The notes beneath the pieces were generated by a model. The model was given only the letters and a program-made list of their open reading frames with translations, did no database searches and had not been told where the DNA came from. Source: a virus. Taken from it: a stretch of DNA of 23,103 nt. Location of the stretch: positions 1-23,103 of the IMG/VR virus record IMGVR_UViG_3300027771_001132. One strand, 5' to 3'. Position numbers and translations under genes: made by a program. Shown here piece by piece: positions 14,010-22,593 of this stretch (its first letter is position 1; the number at the start of each line of letters is the position of its first letter).

Positions 14010-15211
14010 ATCAAATTAAAATAGTTGGCATAAATCAATTTACGCAGAACGCAATTGATACTATACGTTCTGCAATAGAAGACGTCGATGGTAATGAACT
14101 GTTGCCCACTGTTAGTCTATGCCAGCACTGTCATTATCATGTTCCTGCATTACGATATCATAAAAATAATCAGGTATTTATAGCCAAACATTGTGATACA
14201 CACGGTACAAGTCACCACATGATTGAAGGTGATTACGAATTTTATCGTAATATATACTATACCCAAGATAACCCTCAATACAACTTTAACGGCGGAGTGC
14301 TAATAGAAGTAACTGACAGGTGCAATTTAGCTTGTCCGCATTGTTATCACGAACCTGATAATGCACTTACAGATCAATCAGCTGAAAATATTATTTCACA
14401 AATTAAAAAGTGGCGCCTTGGCGATGATGCTATACATCGCGTCGTCCTTAGTGGAGCAGAGCCAACTTTACGTAAGGACTTTAATAGTCTTGTTGAACAA
14501 ATTAATGCTTTAGATCCTAGCATTACTGTGTCTGTAATGACTAACGGTATTCGGTTTTCAGATAGAAACTATGTAAAGTCGGCAATTGCAAGCGGATTAA
14601 GTAGTGTTAACATAGGATTGAATCATCCAAGTTATAATGATCACAAAGTAATTAGAAGAAAACAACTTGAAGCTATTAACAATGCACATGCAGAAGGATT
14701 ACATATAAGTTATATCAGTTATACTATGATGACTCTAGAAGAAGTTAATTTTATAATGAACGAAATATGTAGTAACGAATGGCGAAGTAAAAACTTTAGG
14801 ATTCGTTACGGAAGCGACATTGGTCGTAATCCTGGACAAGTACGTATATTTGTTAGTGATGTATACAAAGCAATCGAACAATGGTGCAAGGATAATAATA
14901 AATCATTTGAAAGAATTGTAGAAGCTGACAATAATATATATCATGTTATGGCTAGAGTAGACGGCAAAGACATAAGAATTATTCAATGGTGTGACGAAAC
15001 AGATATTGATATGGAAGAACTTCGATCTGGACCATGGTGTGATTTTGTGCCAGGTGGTATAACAAATTTCTTGCATCAGATTATTAGAAGAGACGCTTGG
15101 AAAAATAAAGGTAATGTCCTTCCTGACAGTCCAATCGAACGATATATGTTTACTAGAAATCCAACTAAAGAACCATTAGATTTATTAACAGTATATAGAA
15201 AAGAGAAGTAG
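14003..15211 (+). CDS. radical SAM enzyme with N-terminal Cys domain (tetraether-synthase-like architecture)
   Basis: A 402-residue radical SAM enzyme. It starts with TTG at 14003, supported by AAAGGA eight to nine bases upstream, and overlaps the previous gene by seven bases. The N-terminal module has C40-x2-C43, then KHCDTHGTS with C64, followed by IEGDYEFY, the same order as the metal-binding N-terminus of the MJ0619/tetraether-lipid-synthase family. The radical SAM cluster motif is C107-NLA-C111-PH-C114, followed by SGAEP as the GGEP motif. Further Cys occur in the C-terminal part (QWCDETD, GPWCDF). The reaction is unknown; related enzymes attack unactivated carbon, including lipid chains. 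Confidence 0.8.
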   Translation: MLDQIKIVGINQFTQNAIDTIRSAIEDVDGNELLPTVSLCQHCHYHVPALRYHKNNQVFIAKHCDTHGTSHHMIEGDYEFYRNIYYTQDNPQYNFNGGVLIEVTDRCNLACPHCYHEPDNALTDQSAENIISQIKKWRLGDDAIHRVVLSGAEPTLRKDFNSLVEQINALDPSITVSVMTNGIRFSDRNYVKSAIASGLSSVNIGLNHPSYNDHKVIRRKQLEAINNAHAEGLHISYISYTMMTLEEVNFIMNEICSNEWRSKNFRIRYGSDIGRNPGQVRIFVSDVYKAIEQWCKDNNKSFERIVEADNNIYHVMARVDGKDIRIIQWCDETDIDMEELRSGPWCDFVPGGITNFLHQIIRRDAWKNKGNVLPDSPIERYMFTRNPTKEPLDLLTVYRKEK

Positions 15212-15212
15212 C

Positions 15213-16022
15213 ATGATTAAAGGTATTAACGGACAACCATACTTAGATATGGAACAGCATGTAGACATGGAAACGTTTGAACAATTGCAGCCAGAGATTA
15301 TGCGAGGCTTTGCTGAAGCAAGATGGTTTGCAAAAGAAGGCACTTGGATGAAACCAGGCTTTGAATTTAGAGACATGAGTTACACGCTTAATTGGAAACC
15401 TATATATGCTGCAATGGAACAGTTTCAAGCATTGCCCGACGATGATCCAATTAAAGTAGAGGGTATGAAAATATGGCCTACAGACTTTAAAGATTATAAA
15501 CAGCGTAATGTAATTACACGCTATCTTAAAATGGCAATGGAAGCATACGATCCTTATATCTATTACTTCCTGCACGAAGAAGGTGAATGGGATGATCGTC
15601 CTGAAGAGAAAAAAGAAACTGAAGAGTCAAAATTCTTTCCTAATACAATGAAATGGTTGCAAGGATTTAAAGACAACAAGATATTTGAATCATTTGGGCG
15701 GGTAATGTTCTTTCACTGTGAAGCAGATGGATTGCCATTTGAACATAGAGACTTGGGCGCACAAAATGGCATATGGCCCAAAGACAGATACGAAGCTCAC
15801 AACAACGAATTTATACACATTCGTACAGATACTCGCAATCAATTTTATATATGGGATCCAGACAAAAAGATGAAACACGGTATTAATACTCGGGCTGCTT
15901 TTTGGAATGACCAAGATTGGCATGGTGGTAATCGTGTTATGTGTCCGACATACGGTATGCGCATTGACGGAACATTCACTGATGCATTTAGGGAAAAATT
16001 AAAATTAAACGGAACTTACTAA
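15213..16022 (+). CDS. 2OG-Fe(II) oxygenase-like protein
   Basis: A 269-residue protein with a large helical N-terminal domain (1-160) and a C-terminal jelly roll. Metal ligands are H178-R-D180 in LPFEHRDLG, H237 in NDQDWHGGN, and R250 in YGMRIDGTF as a 2-oxoglutarate-binding candidate. It is the last gene of its plus-strand unit, one base after the radical SAM stop, with a GAGAAG ribosome site. Its last 18 bases overlap the 3' end of the convergent minus-strand oxygenase gene. The substrate is unknown; its position suggests it acts after the radical SAM enzyme. Confidence 0.72.
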   Translation: MIKGINGQPYLDMEQHVDMETFEQLQPEIMRGFAEARWFAKEGTWMKPGFEFRDMSYTLNWKPIYAAMEQFQALPDDDPIKVEGMKIWPTDFKDYKQRNVITRYLKMAMEAYDPYIYYFLHEEGEWDDRPEEKKETEESKFFPNTMKWLQGFKDNKIFESFGRVMFFHCEADGLPFEHRDLGAQNGIWPKDRYEAHNNEFIHIRTDTRNQFYIWDPDKKMKHGINTRAAFWNDQDWHGGNRVMCPTYGMRIDGTFTDAFREKLKLNGTY

Positions 16023-16574
16023 GGCTGTAAATGTAAAGAGGAACTTAGTGCCTAGTCCGGCATTAAATCCTGCATGCCAGCTTTCTAGTTTTGGATAACG
16101 ATATATAGTACCCTGTGGTTCCATATAGAAACATTCGTCTTCGACCATAAATGCTTGCCCTGGTTTAGGTTTATCTATAAAACAAATACATCTCATTAAC
16201 TGTTCTTTAGTATACCCGACTAGATTAATATCCTCTGTTAGACTAGGAATATCCCAATGCCAAGGAGCGCACTTTCCAGGACGTATTTCACTAATAAAAC
16301 TTTGTAATACTGTAGTATTAGATGCCTTGCCAATTATTTTGTTAACTTCTTTGTCGTAGTGATTGCCTGGTCTGTAATGAAAGAATTCTACACTGTTGCC
16401 TTTTGAATAACCGTGTTTGTCGGCTAGTTGTTTTTGTTTTAAATGATCTTCGTAAAATGCATGCCCAGGATCTAGATCTCTATTACCAGTAAACGGCGTC
16501 ACAGTATGTTGTAGACATTCGTTAATTAACGAGTCACATAAATTCGGCGGCAGCTTTCCTAAGTAATGTTTCAT
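16005..16574 (-). CDS. AspH-like 2OG-Fe(II) dioxygenase
   Basis: A 189-residue protein. The core has SEIRPGKCAPWHWDIPS with H106-W-D108, LMRCICFIDKPKPGQ, and then ESWHAGFNAGLGTKFLFTF with H167 and a basic K177. This matches small Asp/Asn-hydroxylase-like dioxygenases. The N-terminal 70 residues are His- and Asp-rich. Its start overlaps the stop of the upstream oxygenase gene by four bases (ATGA), so both are made together. The 3' end overlaps the facing gene by 18 bases, with no terminator visible between them. Confidence 0.72.
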   Translation of the reverse strand: MKHYLGKLPPNLCDSLINECLQHTVTPFTGNRDLDPGHAFYEDHLKQKQLADKHGYSKGNSVEFFHYRPGNHYDKEVNKIIGKASNTTVLQSFISEIRPGKCAPWHWDIPSLTEDINLVGYTKEQLMRCICFIDKPKPGQAFMVEDECFYMEPQGTIYRYPKLESWHAGFNAGLGTKFLFTFTALVSSV

Positions 16575-17248
16575 ATTGCTGTTCCCACTGCTAAATTAAA
16601 ATACGAAGTTTCGATTAATTTAAATTCTTTTAAATGACTACTTTCAATGTTAAACGAAACGTAGTTAGTGTCATACACAAAGCTATTTACTATTCCGTTT
16701 TTATTTGCTGCATTAAGCCAAGGACTGTAAAACTCATCAAACACATATCTATAATCAGATTTAAGTTCCTTTAGTGTCATTGTTATATGCACAGGATCTT
16801 TTAATACATTTCTATTAAGTAATTTTCTAACTACCAACTGTATTCTATCAATACTTCCGGTATTTACTGCACTATGCAGTTCGCCGGCATTCATATCAGA
16901 CCAATAGTTTGATTCTACTTGAGGATATATTAAATTAGCGTCAGTATATAATACAAAGCTACGTTCACCTTGGATATTAAAATGATATCTGTCATCCATA
17001 TCTGCATGGGAAAGATATGCTTGCCCAGGGTCTAGTTTTATTAAACGTGCTTCGCCTATGTTGCTAGGTAATGTAGATACTAAGTTGTCCCATACTGTGT
17101 CTTTGTATTCTTCTTTAATAGTCCAATCATCATAAAAGAAGTCCCCAGTTGGCTCGTTTAACGGCAACTTAAAGTTAACATCTATATCAGCAGACTTTAA
17201 CTGTTGTTTAATATCATCATTGACAAAGTATGAAGTCTGTGTTATCAT
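16571..17248 (-). CDS. AspH/cupin-like 2OG-Fe(II) dioxygenase
   Basis: A 225-residue protein with the core LIKLDPGQAYLSHADMDDRYHFN (H81-A-D83), GERSFVLYTD, and GELHSAVNTGSIDRIQLVVR with H125 and R135, which is a complete dioxygenase metal site with a 2-oxoglutarate Arg. A further C-terminal domain (150-225) contains SDYRYVFDEFYSPWLN and no known motif. It is the first gene of a two-gene minus-strand unit, divergent from the PP-loop gene. No clear ribosome site is seen; CATAAATA lies only five bases upstream on its strand, so a leaderless late transcript is possible. Confidence 0.7.
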   Translation of the reverse strand: MITQTSYFVNDDIKQQLKSADIDVNFKLPLNEPTGDFFYDDWTIKEEYKDTVWDNLVSTLPSNIGEARLIKLDPGQAYLSHADMDDRYHFNIQGERSFVLYTDANLIYPQVESNYWSDMNAGELHSAVNTGSIDRIQLVVRKLLNRNVLKDPVHITMTLKELKSDYRYVFDEFYSPWLNAANKNGIVNSFVYDTNYVSFNIESSHLKEFKLIETSYFNLAVGTAI

Positions 17249-17287
17249 ATATTTATTTATGTGTGTACTTAATAGATAAGTATTATT
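17249..17287. promoter_or_regulatory. divergent intergenic region with CATAAATA on the minus strand
   Basis: Thirty-nine AT-rich bases between divergent genes. CATAAATA (minus strand, 17254-17261) matches seven of eight late-consensus bases but lies only five bases from the ATG at 17248. No clear plus-strand promoter or ribosome site is seen for the gene at 17288. Confidence 0.3.
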
Positions 17288-17968
17288 ATGAACATATATC
17301 TAGATCAAAAGTGGAACCGAATAGGCATAAGTTTAAGCGGTGGTGCAGATAGTGCTCTACTTGCTTACTTAATATGTAAAAACGTAAGTACAACTACAGA
17401 TATACATATTACTAACCAAATACGCATGTGGAAGACACGACCATGGCAAGGATACGTTGCTGATGGTGTAATTAATTGGCTAAAACAAGAGTTTAATAAT
17501 AAGTTTTATATACACAAAAACTTAATACCGCCTGAATTAGAAGAGCCTACTGATTATTTTATTAAAGACGAGTATGGTAAAATGAAATCAGGTAATAGGA
17601 TTATATTACGTTCACACAACGAATACATTGCACATCAATACAACTTAGATGCATTATACGGCGGTGTAAATATGAATCCTGATATAGATATACCTGGACA
17701 ACTAGATGAGCGTAATGAAGGTACGTTAGTTCCTCATTTTGTACACAACGGGGTTGACATTTGTCATCCTTTCGTGTATACTAAGAAAGATTGGATTATA
17801 CAACAGTTCTACAAAAACAATATTATAGATTTGTTAAATCTTACTCGCAGTTGCGAAGGAGAATTTAAAGGTTTGGATTATACAACATATACACCTGGAC
17901 AAGATGTTCCGATATGTGGAGAATGTTTTTGGTGCAAGGAACGTCAATGGGGAATAGATAATGCATAA
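17288..17968 (+). CDS. QueC-like PP-loop ATPase
   Basis: A 226-residue N-type ATP pyrophosphatase. The PP-loop is SGGADS at residues 17-22. The C-terminus has a four-Cys zinc site, TRSC189 and then C210-GE-C213-FW-C216-KER, the order seen in 7-cyano-7-deazaguanine synthase QueC, though the first spacing is about 20 residues instead of 8. QueC converts carboxy-deazaguanine to preQ0 with ATP and ammonia. No queD, queE or folE gene is recognised in the window, so a different adenylation substrate is equally possible. The gene has no clear ribosome site; its end overlaps the next radical SAM gene by eight bases. Confidence 0.7.
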   Translation: MNIYLDQKWNRIGISLSGGADSALLAYLICKNVSTTTDIHITNQIRMWKTRPWQGYVADGVINWLKQEFNNKFYIHKNLIPPELEEPTDYFIKDEYGKMKSGNRIILRSHNEYIAHQYNLDALYGGVNMNPDIDIPGQLDERNEGTLVPHFVHNGVDICHPFVYTKKDWIIQQFYKNNIIDLLNLTRSCEGEFKGLDYTTYTPGQDVPICGECFWCKERQWGIDNA

Positions 17969-19226
17969 AAGTTGCACATTCTGTATGCACCCATTTACAG
18001 GATTAGCTACACGGGAAGACGGTGCTATTAAGGTATGTTGTCGTAGTGCGCCTATTGGTTATATTCAAAACGAAACACTAGAAGAAGTGTGGAATGGCGA
18101 AACTATGCGCAAAGTACGTAAGCAAGTGCTTAATAACGAACGTCCAGAAGTATGCAAGCCTTGCTTTGACTTAGAAGATCAGGGGGTGCAGAGCTTACGA
18201 CAGCGTCATATAGCAGGGGTAATACCTGAAGCTAGAGTCAACTTGTACCCAGATGCACTTGCTGCACTAGAAGAAGATTATACAATGCCGTTTGAACTTC
18301 CTACTATGGAAATTAAACTAAACAACTTATGCAACTTAAAATGTCGTATGTGTAATCCATTAGACAGTACTAGCTGGAAGGATTGGGATCAAGTAACAGA
18401 GTTTTATAAAAAAGAAGATAACATATTAATTCCTATTGTAGAATCACTTGTATCTAAGCCAGGGCAGTATATAGGTCCATTCGACAATAGTGATAACTGG
18501 TGGACATCGTTTGAAAAACTATTACCATTCTTTAGGCGTGTAGAGTTTGCAGGTGGCGAACCACTAATGGATCCATATCATTATAAGATATTAGACAAGC
18601 TTGCAGAGTATGGTGACAATATAGAGCTAAAGTACGCTACAAACGGCACTACACTGGGTATTAAAGGTGGAAGAACGATCCACGACTATTGGCCTAAGTT
18701 TAAAAGCATAGCTGTAAACGTAAGCATAGACGGCTTACATGACGTTTACGAGTACATTAGAGGCAATGGTAAATTTAGCGTAATAGAAGAAAACATTAAA
18801 GTTTTTAAGAGCTTTCCTAATGTAAGCAGAGTAGTTGGTGCATTTACTGTACAATCAAACAACATAATGCAGATTGATAAAGTTATTGATTACTTTATTA
18901 ACGAACTAGGAATTGTGTTTTATTCTCACAGAGTATCTTATCCTAAATCATTAAGTGCGCAAGTATTGCCGCCAGGACTAAAAGCAAAAGTAATAGCACG
19001 TTTAGAACAAATGAAAACAGAAGTATTAGAATACCCGATGGTTAAACAGCATAAACTATTAGAAACTGTAACACTACAACAGATACAAGATAACATTAAC
19101 TTCTTACAAGCAAAGTGTATGTATGAAACACATTGGCAAGACTGTATAGAGTTTAACAAACGCTTAGATAAAACTCGTGGGCAAGACTTCCTTGCAGCTA
19201 ATCCAGAATTTATTCCGTATGTTTAA
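17961..19226 (+). CDS. twitch-domain radical SAM enzyme A
   Basis: A 421-residue radical SAM enzyme. Residues 1-70 form an N-terminal twitch/SPASM-like Cys module: C5-TF-C8, CC at 26-27 within DGAIKVCC, and C65-KP-C68. The radical SAM cluster motif is C124-NLK-C128-RM-C131, followed by AGGEP, and TNGT and SIDG motifs typical of the barrel. The likely extra [4Fe-4S] cluster in the N-terminal module puts it among enzymes that modify peptides, sugars or other small molecules. It shares this layout with the minus-strand gene at 20108-21514. It overlaps the PP-loop gene and the next radical SAM gene by eight bases each. Confidence 0.85.
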   Translation: MHKSCTFCMHPFTGLATREDGAIKVCCRSAPIGYIQNETLEEVWNGETMRKVRKQVLNNERPEVCKPCFDLEDQGVQSLRQRHIAGVIPEARVNLYPDALAALEEDYTMPFELPTMEIKLNNLCNLKCRMCNPLDSTSWKDWDQVTEFYKKEDNILIPIVESLVSKPGQYIGPFDNSDNWWTSFEKLLPFFRRVEFAGGEPLMDPYHYKILDKLAEYGDNIELKYATNGTTLGIKGGRTIHDYWPKFKSIAVNVSIDGLHDVYEYIRGNGKFSVIEENIKVFKSFPNVSRVVGAFTVQSNNIMQIDKVIDYFINELGIVFYSHRVSYPKSLSAQVLPPGLKAKVIARLEQMKTEVLEYPMVKQHKLLETVTLQQIQDNINFLQAKCMYETHWQDCIEFNKRLDKTRGQDFLAANPEFIPYV

Positions 19227-20139
19227 AGTAGAAAGTCGATGGGGCCATCATACCAGTGTTCATGTAGAATGGAATATAGGCAAACGCTGTAACTTAGATT
19301 GCGGATACTGTCCTGCAGAAATACACGATAATTTTAGTCCGCACACTAATATAGATACAATGACTGCTGCAATATATAAATTAGCGGAATTAGATAAACC
19401 AATACGTCTTAGTTTAACTGGTGGCGAGCCAACTGTACATCCTAAAATAAATGAAATATTAAAATGTGCCAGAGATAGTTTAGATTGGCTAAGTGTTACA
19501 ACTAATGGGCTACGCTCATCAGATTGGTACATTAAGCAACCAGTAAACCAATGGGTGTTTAGTTTACATTTTGATAACAAACACAGTCGGCGAGCTGCTG
19601 AAAACGTTGTTAAGTACTCGCAACTACTAGATATGGAAGGCATGGCTACACTATACCAAGTCAATCTAATGGCACATCACGAACACATGGACGAAGTTAG
19701 AGCAGCAGCTACATTGTTAGAAGGACATAACATTCCATATGTCTGCAGACGTATCAGATGGACCGAAGCAGATAATCGAGAATGGTTTGACGATTTACGC
19801 TATCAGACAGCAGACTTAGATTGGATATTAAGTAAAGTTGCAACTGTAAAGCCAAACTGTATCATTGACGATAATGATATGCTGCATGCCAACGATGTTA
19901 TTAAGCATAAATTAAATCAATTTAAGGGATGGTCCTGTAATGCTGGATTAGAAAGTTTAATGATTAATTGGGACGGTGAAGTGCATCGTGCTACTTGCAG
20001 AGTAGGAGGAAGTTTAGGTAATATTTATAACGGAACATTTGAATCTCCTGTTGCTCCTATTACATGTACACGTACATGGTGTACATGTGCTGCTGATATT
20101 CCGTTGACTAAAGTAAATGTGCTAGTTCAGGAAATATAG
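19219..20139 (+). CDS. SPASM-type radical SAM enzyme A
   Basis: A 306-residue radical SAM enzyme. I place the start at ATG 19219, eight bases inside the previous gene's end; an upstream in-frame ATG at 19177 would add 14 residues with no similarity to the family. The motif C24-NLD-C28-GY-C31 is near the N-terminus, followed by LTGGEP and TNGL. The C-terminal SPASM-like domain has C240, INWDGEV, C260, LGNIY, then C283, C288 and C290, enough for an auxiliary Fe-S cluster. The 3' end overlaps the convergent twitch-domain gene by 32 bases. Confidence 0.83.
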   Translation: MFKVESRWGHHTSVHVEWNIGKRCNLDCGYCPAEIHDNFSPHTNIDTMTAAIYKLAELDKPIRLSLTGGEPTVHPKINEILKCARDSLDWLSVTTNGLRSSDWYIKQPVNQWVFSLHFDNKHSRRAAENVVKYSQLLDMEGMATLYQVNLMAHHEHMDEVRAAATLLEGHNIPYVCRRIRWTEADNREWFDDLRYQTADLDWILSKVATVKPNCIIDDNDMLHANDVIKHKLNQFKGWSCNAGLESLMINWDGEVHRATCRVGGSLGNIYNGTFESPVAPITCTRTWCTCAADIPLTKVNVLVQEI

Positions 20140-21514
20140 CTGCTGCGTTTAATCCACGGATAGCATCAAGCTTGTTTACATATTCTTTAAATCCAGGCAG
20201 CATATGACTATTATCTCGACTATCCATATGCTTTAATAATCCTGTCCACTGTCGCCAGCCCTTAGGATTGTGTATCCAAAATTCATCGTCTTGTGTATAA
20301 TTGTCCCATAACCATGTTTTAAGTTCTGCAAAGCGTTCGCGTACATCTTGTTTGTCTGCTTCAGGCAACATTGTAATGTTAAGGAATGTAGGTATATGAA
20401 CTAAGTGTGCATTAACAAGTCCGCCGCCCATCATCATATTGTGTACTCGTCCTACATTCATCTTCTTAAAGTTGCTGTTTACTTTCCACTTTATAAAGTC
20501 TGGTATATGTTTGATGTTGAATATTTGTACTGCTGTTGCCATACTAACATGTATGTTATCAGGAGTATTGTCTAACATATGCAAAGTGCGCTCTACTTCT
20601 GAAAACTTTCCAGGGAAGCGTATATAATCGTCACGTTCAAAACTTGCATCAACACTAACTGCAAACTTAACTTTACGGAACTTGCTCCACAACTCAATTA
20701 GCTCGTTATCTACAAGAAGTCCATTTGAATTATAGCGTAATAACACTTTGTCTTGATAACCTTGTCTAACAATTTCTTGAATGAACATTTTATGTTCTTT
20801 AATCATTAAAGGTTCGCCGCCGGCAAAGTAGACTTGTTTTAGATTAGGTATTTGTGCATACAACTCTTTCCAGAATGATTCTTTTTCGTGCCACTTGTTA
20901 TTAAATTCTTTCTTATCCCATGTCATCTGTTTCTTTACAGATTCATCTTCTAACTGCGGAACGAGTTTCTGCCAGTCTGCAACCCACTTGCTTGAATCAT
21001 GCGGACTGCACATTACACATTTAATATTACAAGTATGTCCTAAACGCAAATCTAGGTATTGCAAGCGTTCAGGCACAGTGCCATCTTCTTCTGTTTGATG
21101 TATTAATTCTTCTATATCAACACCTTCATCGTGCATCCATGTTGCAGTTTCCCAAATACGCTTACTAACAATGCCTTGCGATTCTTCATCAAAACATCCT
21201 GTACAACTTGCTGGTATTTTTCCTTCGAGCATAGTAGTACGAACATTTTTCATAAAGTCGCTGTTCCATGCTTCCATAGGAGTAACTTTTCCAAAGTTAG
21301 CATGACTGCCGTCTTTGTTTTTGATCAATCCAACAGTGTGATTTTCTCCTGCGCCGCTTGCATTTGCAGTACAGCATAATCTCATATCGCCATTAGGACG
21401 GGTTGCTAAGTGTATCCACGGTAGTACACAAAATGTGCAACTTGATTTAGTTGCTAAGTCACGTTGAAACTTACCTAGTCTAGTATCTTCTTTATCGTAG
21501 TGCGAATTTGTCAT
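20108..21514 (-). CDS. twitch-domain radical SAM enzyme B
   Basis: A 468-residue radical SAM enzyme with the same architecture as the one at 17961-19226: N-terminal Cys module C26-TF-C29, CC at 47-48 in GDMRLCC, and C104-TG-C107; radical SAM motif C162-NIK-C166-VM-C169; then FAGGEP, YNSNGL and SVDAS. A longer C-terminal region (about 370-468) is helical and Trp-rich (KTWLWDNYTQDDEFW). Its start overlaps the upstream radical SAM stop by four bases. The opposite orientation and weak overall identity to the plus-strand copy suggest ancient, separate paralogs and not a recent inversion. Confidence 0.85.
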   Translation of the reverse strand: MTNSHYDKEDTRLGKFQRDLATKSSCTFCVLPWIHLATRPNGDMRLCCTANASGAGENHTVGLIKNKDGSHANFGKVTPMEAWNSDFMKNVRTTMLEGKIPASCTGCFDEESQGIVSKRIWETATWMHDEGVDIEELIHQTEEDGTVPERLQYLDLRLGHTCNIKCVMCSPHDSSKWVADWQKLVPQLEDESVKKQMTWDKKEFNNKWHEKESFWKELYAQIPNLKQVYFAGGEPLMIKEHKMFIQEIVRQGYQDKVLLRYNSNGLLVDNELIELWSKFRKVKFAVSVDASFERDDYIRFPGKFSEVERTLHMLDNTPDNIHVSMATAVQIFNIKHIPDFIKWKVNSNFKKMNVGRVHNMMMGGGLVNAHLVHIPTFLNITMLPEADKQDVRERFAELKTWLWDNYTQDDEFWIHNPKGWRQWTGLLKHMDSRDNSHMLPGFKEYVNKLDAIRGLNAAAIFPELAHLL

Positions 21515-22593
21515 AGTGCTTCAATCTCTATAAATTGATCTTGTGGTTGTGAGATATCATATGTTTTAAACTTTCCGCATGTTCTTGCACACATTAACAT
21601 TTTATCTTCATTCCATTTCTTTTTCCATATGTTTTGCCAAATATCAGAATCAATAATATTTTTTATTCCATTTGTTGCTTTAAGGTTGTGTATGCCGCCA
21701 AAGTCACTTATCATTTTATTGTATTGCCCTCTTAACATATCTATAACATCTTCGCAAACATGAGCTGGATCATAATGGGTCATTGGCGTTTGTGCTAACC
21801 AACAACATGGTAATACTGTTTTAGACCCATCAATGTATATTTCTTTTATTTTTTGTACATGACAATCTATCTCTGCTTCATCTAATACTGATTTGTAATC
21901 GTCAATAACTTCTTTAGGTAGAAAATGTGTTTCAGTATCAGATGGTGCTTCTAAACTATACAGTGGAATTTTATTTTTATCCCATACATCATACTTAGGT
22001 TCAACTAAAAATCTTGATGTGTTTTTAACTGTAAAATCTTGGAAGCCTAATTCTTTTGCAATTTGTCTACATTCGTCAACTTGGTGTTCATTGTGTTTAA
22101 ATTTAATATAAGTCCAGTTCGCACGACCTCCTGCTGCAATAAACGTTTTTGCATTTTCAATAATACGATTCCAGTCTGTGCCAACTCTATATAATTTGTG
22201 AGTGTCTTCTAGTCCGTCTAATGCAAAGTATACGCAATGATCTCTTGGTAATGCTTTTGCTAGTGCCGTCCACCATTTTGCATTTCTTAAACTACCGTTT
22301 GTATGTATACCTATTGCTGTCTTAGGACTGGTGTCCTTTACATGTCTGCACATATCAATAAGTTTGTCATTTAATAACGGATCGCCAAAGTTGCCGCAGA
22401 AAAACGCACGGTTAATTGTGTCTAAAACTTCTTTGTTAATAATAGTTTTAAAATCTTCTAATGACCATTGTACTATTCGTAGTAAAGGATTTTCTATTCC
22501 GCCATGTATGTTTCTTGAACACATTGGACATTTTGCTTGACAGTTTGTCGTTAGCTCAATGTGAATAGTTTTTAAATCATTAAATTCAAACAT
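21511..22593 (-). CDS. SPASM-type radical SAM enzyme B
   Basis: A 360-residue radical SAM enzyme. The cluster motif is C18-QAK-C22-PM-C25 after IHIELTTN; GNFGDP takes the place of GGEP, and HTNGS and ALDGLEDTH follow. The C-terminal region carries C244, CC at 263-264 in VLPCCW after IYIDGS, and C335/C339 near the end, consistent with a SPASM-like auxiliary cluster. It overlaps the downstream twitch gene by four bases and the upstream methyltransferase by eight, so the three form one minus-strand unit. The substrate is unknown; such enzymes often modify peptides or sugars. Confidence 0.83.
   Translation of the reverse strand: MFEFNDLKTIHIELTTNCQAKCPMCSRNIHGGIENPLLRIVQWSLEDFKTIINKEVLDTINRAFFCGNFGDPLLNDKLIDMCRHVKDTSPKTAIGIHTNGSLRNAKWWTALAKALPRDHCVYFALDGLEDTHKLYRVGTDWNRIIENAKTFIAAGGRANWTYIKFKHNEHQVDECRQIAKELGFQDFTVKNTSRFLVEPKYDVWDKNKIPLYSLEAPSDTETHFLPKEVIDDYKSVLDEAEIDCHVQKIKEIYIDGSKTVLPCCWLAQTPMTHYDPAHVCEDVIDMLRGQYNKMISDFGGIHNLKATNGIKNIIDSDIWQNIWKKKWNEDKMLMCARTCGKFKTYDISQPQDQFIEIEAL

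Noticed and set aside
17288-17968. Complete 7-deazaguanine DNA modification pathway
   Set aside because: Only a QueC-like protein is present; none of the five radical SAM enzymes has QueE length or motif, and no QueD, FolE or DpdA was seen.
19260-19664. 134-residue minus-strand open frame
   Set aside because: Antisense to a well supported radical SAM gene with complete Cys motifs.
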